Shown here piece by piece: positions 1 through 4,612 of a DNA stretch of 6,510 nucleotides (position 1 is its first letter; each line of letters starts with the position of its first letter). Location: the NCBI GenBank assembly GCA_024689605.1, contig JAILDD010000221.1, forward strand, positions 1 to 6,510, in the 5' to 3' direction. The notes below the pieces were generated by a model. That model did no database searches. It was not told the DNA's origin and saw only the letters and a program-made list of their open reading frames with translations. Origin of the DNA: Lachnospiraceae bacterium (GTDB lineage Bacteria > Bacillota_A > Clostridia > Lachnospirales > Lachnospiraceae). The translations under genes and the position numbers were made by a program.

Positions 1-170
1 ACCAGGCTTTGCATGCCTTATATGAACTTGAGACCGTTGCGTCGCGTTTTGGAGGGAAATATGCTAAAAAGGTGCTTGTAACGGTTAATGAATTAAACGG
101 AGTTTACGCTGAAAGAGCGGCTGAAATGGGAATAGTGCTAAAGCAGATGAAGATGGAAAATATCAGATGA
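1..170 (+). CDS. 3' end of a probable DUF1887 / Card1-Can2-like nuclease (partial)
   Basis: Reading from base 3, an open frame gives 55 residues before TGA at 168-170; the other two forward frames stop early. The fragment contains an amphipathic stretch with ELETVASRFGGKYAKKVLV, then a helix and a short strand ending in MGIVLKQ. The 'E-L-x-x-x-A-x-x-x-G-G-x-x-A-x-x-V-L-V' pattern followed by 'A-x-x-M-G-I' matches what I recall of the extreme C-terminus of DUF1887 proteins. These include Card1/Can2, the cyclic-oligoadenylate-activated CARF nucleases of type III CRISPR systems, whose C-terminal part is a PD-(D/E)XK nuclease. The CARF domain and catalytic residues lie outside the window, so neither activity nor CRISPR link can be confirmed. 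DUF1887 proteins also occur without CRISPR. The gene converges with the small minus-strand gene, leaving 74 bases between the stops. Confidence 0.55.
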   Translation, partial: QALHALYELETVASRFGGKYAKKVLVTVNELNGVYAERAAEMGIVLKQMKMENIR

Positions 171-181
171 GGCACTACATT

Positions 182-230
182 TAATTGAAGTGACGAGGCA
201 ATTATATCTGAGGCATTTCGGATTCAATTA
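182..230. repeat. 8-bp inverted repeat between convergent genes
   Basis: TAATTGAA (182-189) is perfectly complementary to TTCAATTA (223-230), with a 33-base spacer that holds a direct repeat of GAGGCA (195-200 and 210-215). It lies between the two convergent stop codons, where a bidirectional terminator would be expected. The stem is AT-rich, the loop long, and no T-run follows on either strand, so it is not a typical intrinsic terminator. It may be a chance AT-rich match. Confidence 0.25.
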
Positions 231-244
231 TTTCATTATACATG

Positions 245-463
245 TTATACACCTAAAAACTCACGCAGTTCCGATAATGTAACATAATTTCCTTCATCCA
301 CAGATTTTTCAGCAGCCGACACTTCCGCAACGAACGTCTTTTCGACAAATAATCTTTTGTTAGACTTTTCAAAGGTAGAGTTTAAAATATCTCGTAACAC
401 AGAAAAATCCGTGGCAGACATTGTCTCAATCATGGAATGTGCGTCTGACTTTGTTGCGACCAT
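245..463 (-). CDS. small hypothetical protein, weakly antitoxin-like
   Basis: This encodes a 72-residue acidic/polar protein if started at the ATG at 463, or 78 residues if started at 481. I do not recognise the family with certainty. The N-terminal half is helical (SATDFSVLRDIL); the tail 'A-E-x-S-V-D-E-G-N-Y-V-T-L-S-E-L-R-E-F-L-G-V' resembles the C-terminal toxin-binding tails of small Phd/RelB-type antitoxins, where a helix, a 'G-x-x-x-x-x-x-E-L' turn and a short hydrophobic end are common. No toxin gene is adjacent on its strand: the neighbour downstream is the convergent nuclease tail, and upstream is the divergent AAA gene, so an antitoxin role would be as an orphan. Start 463 was chosen because AGGAGGG (476-470) sits 6 bases before it, but the upstream ATG at 481 also has AAGGAG (494-489) 7 bases before it. 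No membrane segment or signal peptide is visible. Confidence 0.6.
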   Translation of the reverse strand: MVATKSDAHSMIETMSATDFSVLRDILNSTFEKSNKRLFVEKTFVAEVSAAEKSVDEGNYVTLSELREFLGV

Positions 464-469
464 AACGTT

Positions 470-476
470 CCCTCCT
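470..476 (-). promoter_or_regulatory. ribosome binding site for the start at 463
   Basis: AGGAGGG on the minus strand lies 6 bases upstream of the ATG at 463. It is inside the coding sequence if translation starts at 481, where it encodes the glycine pair of the MAGGNV extension. It is the stronger of the two sites and decides my preferred start. Confidence 0.6.
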
Positions 477-488
477 GCCATGTGAGTT

Positions 489-494
489 CTCCTT
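489..494 (-). promoter_or_regulatory. alternative ribosome binding site for the start at 481
   Basis: AAGGAG on the minus strand lies 7 bases upstream of the in-frame ATG at 481, a normal spacing. It would give a 6-residue N-terminal extension. Having two well-placed sites 18 bases apart makes dual initiation possible. Confidence 0.5.
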
Positions 495-518
495 TCTCTG
501 ATATTCCGGTTCAGAGAA

Positions 519-559
519 AATCCCTCAAAGGACTCCCTCTGTTTATCTCCAAAGGGATT
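519..559 (-). repeat. leader inverted repeat upstream of the small minus-strand gene
   Basis: AATCCCT (519-525) pairs perfectly with AGGGATT (553-559) across a 27-base loop. It falls between the predicted start of transcription near 569 and the first ribosome binding site at 494, so it would be the 5' leader hairpin of the small gene. No T-run follows, so it is not an obvious attenuator. It could be a protein or RNA structure site, or chance. Confidence 0.3.
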
Positions 560-575
560 ACTTTTTGGTAAGGAA

Positions 576-581
576 ATTATA
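576..581 (-). promoter_or_regulatory. extended -10 promoter candidate for the small minus-strand gene
   Basis: On the minus strand the sequence reads TGCTATAAT: a perfect consensus TATAAT (581-576) preceded by a TGn extended -10 element. At 17-base spacing the -35 position (604-599) reads CTGTTT, a poor match, which fits the extended -10 class that tolerates a weak -35. Transcription would start near 569, giving a leader of about 88 bases to the ATG at 481. Confidence 0.5.
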
Positions 582-615
582 GCACAGATTCATATTAAAA
601 ACAGTAACGGTTGCC

Positions 616-676
616 GTAAAGACAGCCGCACCTTTTAATCTTTCCGACAGCCTCCCATCAGGCTGTCTATCTTTAC
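616..676. repeat. competing hairpins sharing one arm (GACAGCC twice, GGCTGTC once)
   Basis: GACAGCC occurs at 621-627 and again at 646-652. The single complementary GGCTGTC at 661-667 can pair with either. The near copy gives a 7-bp stem with an 8-base loop. The far copy gives the same 7 bp plus five more (GTAAA 616-620 with TTTAC 672-676) separated by a 4-base bulge. The two folds exclude each other. No T-run follows on either strand, so this is not a plain terminator. It lies mid-way between the divergent genes, upstream of the minus-strand promoter candidate, so it would act as DNA or in a transcript of the plus-strand gene. Confidence 0.4.
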
Positions 677-718
677 AATAGTTACAGCCTATGGCGTGAT
701 TAGATGAATCTTTTTATT

Positions 719-738
719 AACTGTTTGAACTGACAGTT
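719..738. promoter_or_regulatory. operator-like repeat cluster upstream of the AAA/M41 gene
   Basis: Within 20 bases there are three copies of one half-site: AACTG at 719-723, AACTG at 728-732 (9-base period), and the inverted copy CAGTT at 734-738. The second and third form the 11-base palindrome AACTGACAGTT, and the outer pair forms AACTGT-N8-ACAGTT. This arrangement is typical of repressor or activator sites, and it lies about 85-105 bases upstream of the start at 824. No matching regulator gene is in the window. I found no convincing -35/-10 pair for this gene in 680-800. Confidence 0.3.
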
Positions 739-808
739 TAGTTACTTCGGTAAAAGTTTATGGTATGTTTAAAAATATTAATGTTGTATGATAGGATTAG
801 TATATATT

Positions 809-815
809 AAGGAGG
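809..815 (+). promoter_or_regulatory. ribosome binding site fixing the AAA/M41 start at 824
   Basis: AAGGAGG lies 8 bases before ATG 824-826. The longer in-frame start at 788 is preceded by an AT-rich stretch with no purine-rich site, so 824 is preferred and the protein is 1226 residues rather than 1238. Confidence 0.8.
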
Positions 816-823
816 ACAACGAA

Positions 824-3800
824 ATGAAAAATCAAAGAGAGTGGGATCATCTGGATGATGCAATACGTGAATGGGAGACTAGGTATAGGGCACATGTTGA
901 AGAGTATTTCTGGGATATTCTGAAACGGGGATTATATCAATGTGAGGTCAAATATACAGATGGTAGATTAATACTTTCAGAAGGAGTGTATTGCAAATCT
1001 CCCAAACTAATACATGTTGGACCGATGCTGGAGGAACTGCTCCTTCCGCAGGTTCTGTTTATAGGTTTGATAAATGAGGCAGGACATACAATAATTGACC
1101 TGCTTGATTGGGATAAGATCATCTTGAATAAGACAGAACAGATAACAATGGATGAATATTGGTCTTTTTTATTGGATGAGGAAGACTGTTGCTTTACTAA
1201 AGTTATAAATGTCTTGTCGGATGAAATAAAGGAGTATATTAAGAACTATATTTTTTCCAACTTCGAAAAGGCTATTAGTCAAGCGGAAACAGTTAAAGAT
1301 AATAATAGCGAGGCTAAGTTATTTTTTCTGCATATACCTGTGGAGTCTCTTCGAAAAGAAGTGTTTGAATTGCGCAAGATGGATTCAAATCAGTTTTTCG
1401 GAATAGTAAAAAACATGCTTGAAAAAGCGAAAAATGATCATACTATCCTGGCAGTTGCAGAAATCATTGAAACTGCATATAGGGAAATGAAAACACCTTC
1501 AGCAAAGCAGCAGGACGTAAATCTGTCAGACACGGGTTATCTGGCTGATCTCCGGAATAGAATATGTGAAAAGATTTCCGGACAGGATCCGGCAGTCAGG
1601 GAGTTTATCAGCGGTCTGTTTGAAGGACAGCTGTCACTTGGAAAGAAGGAGGGTCCTATGTGTACTTTTTTGTTCGTTGGTCCTCCCGGAGTCGGTAAGA
1701 CATTTTTATCAAAGGTTGCGGCTGATGCATTGAACAGACCATTTAAGGTCTTTCAGATGAATGAATATGCTAATGCACAAAGTTTTGAGAATCTGATAGG
1801 TTTTGCAAAGACATATAAATCTTCCATGCCCGGTACCTTGACTTCCTTTGTAAGGAATAATCCGGATGCAGTTTTGTTATTTGACGAGATTGAAAAGGCT
1901 CATATCAATACTATAAGACAGTTTTTATCCGTGCTGGAGGGAGGATTCTTAAAAGATCTGTATTATGATTCCGAAATAGATTTCAGGAAAACGATCTGCA
2001 TATTTACGACAAATGCAGGCAGGGATTTTTATGAAGAAAAACGGGATATGAAAATTTCTTCCCTTTCTGAGGAAACGATAATTGAAGCCATGAAAAAGGA
2101 CAGGGATGAAAAAGGTGATCCTACCATGCCGCCTGAGTTTCTTTCACGTCTTGCAAAGGGGCATATTGTTGGATTTGATCATATGGAACCGGTAAAACTT
2201 CTTCCCATAATCAGTCATGGCCTGAAGGAAGGGGCGGATTATCTTAAGGGTAGATATAATAACCTGACTGTCATTTATGATCCGGTACTCCTCTCCAATA
2301 TCTTTATGTTTAAGAATGGGTCGAATCTTGATGCCAGGGTAGCGTCTTCCAAAAGCCAATCATTTCTGATCGATATGGTTTATTCCGTTATGGATTATGA
2401 GACGCAAAAGAGTTCTGCCATAAATGGGGTTAGTCCGGACTGGAATAATATCAGCGTAGAGATAAATGTCGATCTAGAGGGTACTTCCAACGAGACGGCA
2501 AAAAAATATATGAAAACTGAAAGAAAAAGCAGATTTATTATTATAGATACACGTGGAGAAAGGGCTGAACTAGCTCCAACAAAATATCCTGATGCGCCAT
2601 TTTTGGATATTGATGAATGGTATGAGGATGATTTGGAAGGGAAGCAAAACAGAATAAGCAATCTGCTGAAGGATAATGTAAATGATATAGATGCCATTCT
2701 GATAAATCCATTTTTTAATAATAATTCGGAAAATGAATATGAGGGAGTGTTGAACAACAAAAGTCATGGAATGGAACTGTTAAAATGGTTGTCAGAATTG
2801 GATAATGTTCCTCCAGTCTATATTGTGATCCCGAGTTATCACAGGGAACTTGAATATAACAAGTCGGATATGGATTCTTTATGGGCCCTGAAGATACGGG
2901 GATTTATTCATCTTGATTATAGTGAGTTATGTGATCTTTCAAAAGATCTCTTTTTGGCAAATTCATTGGCTAGCCTTTCTTCTAAGGGTAGGGCTCTCGG
3001 CTATAAACAGAGACATAAGAGAGAAGGTAATAAGATTACAGTAGAGTTAACAGATTTTTCTGAAGAGGTTTCCATGAGCCCGGAAGCAGTCAATATATTT
3101 GTTAATGATGTGTCTGAACACGAAGGAAATGCCTTGGATAAAGAAGTGATTGGGGCAGACAGTGCAAAAGAAGAGCTGAAACATTTCATTAAGTTTCTCA
3201 AAGATCCCCAAAAATATCTGAAGAGTGGGCAGTCTGTTTCCAAAGGTATCCTGCTTTATGGACCTCCCGGAACAGGTAAGACCATGCTTGCAAAAGCGCT
3301 GGCTAAAGATGCAGACTGTCCGTTTATTCCGGTTTCAGGTGCAGAGATTACCATAGATTCAATTGCAAATAAGGATGATGACAAGATTAGAGATATCAAG
3401 GGACTGTTCAGACTGGCAAGAAAATATTCGCCCTCAATTCTTTTTATTGATGAGATTGATGCATTTGGGAAGCCAAGGGAAGAAAGCTCAGAGATCAACG
3501 TAAAAATTGTTAATAATCTTTTGACAGAGATGGATGGATTCAACAACCATAAAGATAGACCGGTTTTTGTTATTGCAGCAACAAATGCGGCTGATGCTCC
3601 GGATATATATGGTAATAATATTCATCTTGACGGGGCCTTACTTCGAAGATTTACCAAAAAGGTATATGTTGACCTCCCCAATGAAGATGAGCGCTTAAAA
3701 TATTTGCAATTGTACAAGGATAAACTGTCGGATAAAGCTATCAATATGAATGAGATCGGGGAAGAAGATCTAAACGAATTGTCACGTCTGACAGCCGGGC

Positions 3801-4504
3801 ATTCTCTTGCTGAAATAGAGAATGCTATACAAATTGCCCAGGGACGTGCTGCAGAGCTGGACGACGATCCTATTCTTTCAAAGGAACTTATTCGCGATGC
3901 CTTTGAAGAGGCGGTTTATGGGGAAAAAATAGAAAACTCCGAAGAACATATTAAAACTACTGCATATCATGAAGCGGGCCATGCTTTTATGGCATTTCAG
4001 ATGGAGGAACGTTTCTGGCCTGAATATGCAACTCTGGTCGGAAGAGGAAATTTTCTTGGCGCTGTCTCACATAGAGAGGATAAAGGACATGGTATGACTA
4101 AGGCACAGCTATTAGGGAAGATCAGGGTTAGTCTGGCAGGTCGTGCGGCTGAAATCGTCTTTAATGGGGCTGCTATGGGGCTTAGTACAGGTGCCGGTGG
4201 AGACCTTGAGAGTGCAACCTGGTATACAAAACAAATCATTTGTACTTTCGGAATGGAAGACGGGTTCCTTATGAGTATTTCCATGAGAAGGAGAGTTGCT
4301 GAGGATTCCGAGTGGGATGCCATACTCAAGGGCCCCATGGCTGAAAAATATATAACAAAGATAAATGAAATACTGACAAATGAGTTACAGGAAACAATAG
4401 ATTGTATCACAAAAAATAAGGGGATGGTTCAGGAATTAGGAGATCAGTTATTAAAACGATCCCGTCTTTCGATGGAAGAGATGAAGGAAATATTGCATAT
4501 GTGA
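824..4504 (+). CDS. fused ClpB-type AAA+ / receiver-like / FtsH-type AAA+ M41 metalloprotease
   Basis: This is a 1226-residue protein, about twice the length of FtsH. Residues 1-~240 are an unrecognised, acidic, mostly helical region. Residues ~250-520 are a ClpA/ClpB-like AAA+ module: Walker A GPPGVGKT (286-293), Walker B VLLFDEIEKAH with D354-E355, sensor-1 N397, arginine finger in PEFLSR (R442), and a sensor-2-like D-A-R (R505). Residues ~570-725 look like a response-regulator receiver fold with phosphorylation residues missing (N628 at the usual Asp, Leu697 near the usual Lys). Residues ~785-1020 are an FtsH/Vps4-like AAA+ module: Walker A GPPGTGKT (813-820), Walker B ILFIDEID (D876-E877), and LLRRF (R941, R942). 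Residues ~1040-1226 are M41 peptidase: HEAGH (H1049, E1050, H1053) and D1127 in STGAGGDL. The H1053-D1127 spacing of 74 equals the second His to Asp spacing I recall for E. coli FtsH. The M41 active site looks intact, so zinc-dependent proteolysis is likely. FtsH is normally membrane-anchored, but no transmembrane segment is visible here, suggesting a cytoplasmic enzyme. The helicase gene follows after 108 bases. Substrate and trigger are unknown. Confidence 0.9.
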   Translation: MKNQREWDHLDDAIREWETRYRAHVEEYFWDILKRGLYQCEVKYTDGRLILSEGVYCKSPKLIHVGPMLEELLLPQVLFIGLINEAGHTIIDLLDWDKIILNKTEQITMDEYWSFLLDEEDCCFTKVINVLSDEIKEYIKNYIFSNFEKAISQAETVKDNNSEAKLFFLHIPVESLRKEVFELRKMDSNQFFGIVKNMLEKAKNDHTILAVAEIIETAYREMKTPSAKQQDVNLSDTGYLADLRNRICEKISGQDPAVREFISGLFEGQLSLGKKEGPMCTFLFVGPPGVGKTFLSKVAADALNRPFKVFQMNEYANAQSFENLIGFAKTYKSSMPGTLTSFVRNNPDAVLLFDEIEKAHINTIRQFLSVLEGGFLKDLYYDSEIDFRKTICIFTTNAGRDFYEEKRDMKISSLSEETIIEAMKKDRDEKGDPTMPPEFLSRLAKGHIVGFDHMEPVKLLPIISHGLKEGADYLKGRYNNLTVIYDPVLLSNIFMFKNGSNLDARVASSKSQSFLIDMVYSVMDYETQKSSAINGVSPDWNNISVEINVDLEGTSNETAKKYMKTERKSRFIIIDTRGERAELAPTKYPDAPFLDIDEWYEDDLEGKQNRISNLLKDNVNDIDAILINPFFNNNSENEYEGVLNNKSHGMELLKWLSELDNVPPVYIVIPSYHRELEYNKSDMDSLWALKIRGFIHLDYSELCDLSKDLFLANSLASLSSKGRALGYKQRHKREGNKITVELTDFSEEVSMSPEAVNIFVNDVSEHEGNALDKEVIGADSAKEELKHFIKFLKDPQKYLKSGQSVSKGILLYGPPGTGKTMLAKALAKDADCPFIPVSGAEITIDSIANKDDDKIRDIKGLFRLARKYSPSILFIDEIDAFGKPREESSEINVKIVNNLLTEMDGFNNHKDRPVFVIAATNAADAPDIYGNNIHLDGALLRRFTKKVYVDLPNEDERLKYLQLYKDKLSDKAINMNEIGEEDLNELSRLTAGHSLAEIENAIQIAQGRAAELDDDPILSKELIRDAFEEAVYGEKIENSEEHIKTTAYHEAGHAFMAFQMEERFWPEYATLVGRGNFLGAVSHREDKGHGMTKAQLLGKIRVSLAGRAAEIVFNGAAMGLSTGAGGDLESATWYTKQIICTFGMEDGFLMSISMRRRVAEDSEWDAILKGPMAEKYITKINEILTNELQETIDCITKNKGMVQELGDQLLKRSRLSMEEMKEILHM

Positions 4505-4612
4505 CTCAATTAAGATCTGTCTTGATGAACAGTAAGTTGTTCCCAATGTTGAGTTTTATGTATAAAAATTGTTTATTTATGGGTTAAATACTATATTTTT
4601 CAAGGAGTGTAT
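4505..4612 (+). promoter_or_regulatory. intergenic spacer with weak hairpins and a weak internal promoter candidate
   Basis: This 108-base gap separates the protease and helicase genes. ACTCAA (4504-4509) can pair with TTGAGT (4549-4554), and GAACA (4527-4531) with TGTTC (4538-4542, 6-base loop). Both stems are short and neither is followed directly by a clear T-run, so I do not call a terminator. TTGTTC (4537-4542) and TATAAA (4561-4566) are 18 bases apart and could be a weak promoter giving the helicase gene some expression of its own. Read-through from the protease gene remains the simpler model. Confidence 0.3.
4602..4607 (+). promoter_or_regulatory. ribosome binding site of the helicase gene
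   Basis: AAGGAG lies 5 bases before ATG 4613-4615. It is the only purine-rich site close to an ATG at the head of this open frame and so fixes the start. Confidence 0.75.

Larger units (their letters stand above)
482..823. other. 342-base divergent intergenic region
   Basis: This separates the minus-strand small gene from the plus-strand AAA/M41 gene. It holds the leader repeat, the extended -10 promoter, the competing hairpins and the operator-like cluster listed separately. Its right end (741-808) is very AT-rich. No ORF with a ribosome binding site is seen: the ATG at 788 begins an in-frame 12-codon extension of the AAA gene but lacks a binding site. No tRNA, known riboswitch core or CRISPR repeat was recognised. 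Confidence 0.6.

Noticed and set aside
680..808. A sigma-70 promoter for the protease gene
   Set aside because: TTGAAC (725-730) and TTTAGT (737-742) were tried as -35 boxes; the paired -10 positions match poorly (cggtaa, TATGGT), so none is called.
788..823. Longer start for the AAA/M41 protein at ATG 788
   Set aside because: There is no ribosome binding site before it, whereas AAGGAGG at 809-815 is ideally placed for ATG 824; the extra 12 residues carry no recognisable feature.
1073..1087. NEAGH at residues 84-88 of the protease, resembling the HEAGH zinc motif
   Set aside because: The first His is Asn, the surrounding sequence does not match M41, and a genuine HEAGH with its third ligand is at residues 1049-1053; taken as coincidence.
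2395..2760. Minus-strand open frame opposite the receiver-like region
   Set aside because: It overlaps strongly supported plus-strand coding sequence, its protein is low-complexity Ser/Phe/Ile-rich without known motifs, and it is best explained as an antisense shadow. The same applies to the other open frames opposite the protease gene.
4504..4554. ACTCAA/TTGAGT stem as terminator of the protease gene
   Set aside because: The stem is only 6 AT-rich base pairs with a 39-base loop and no proper T-run.
4569..4597. TTGTTT-N17-TATATT as a promoter for the helicase gene
   Set aside because: Spacing is right, but transcription would begin at about 4604, inside the ribosome binding site, leaving almost no leader.
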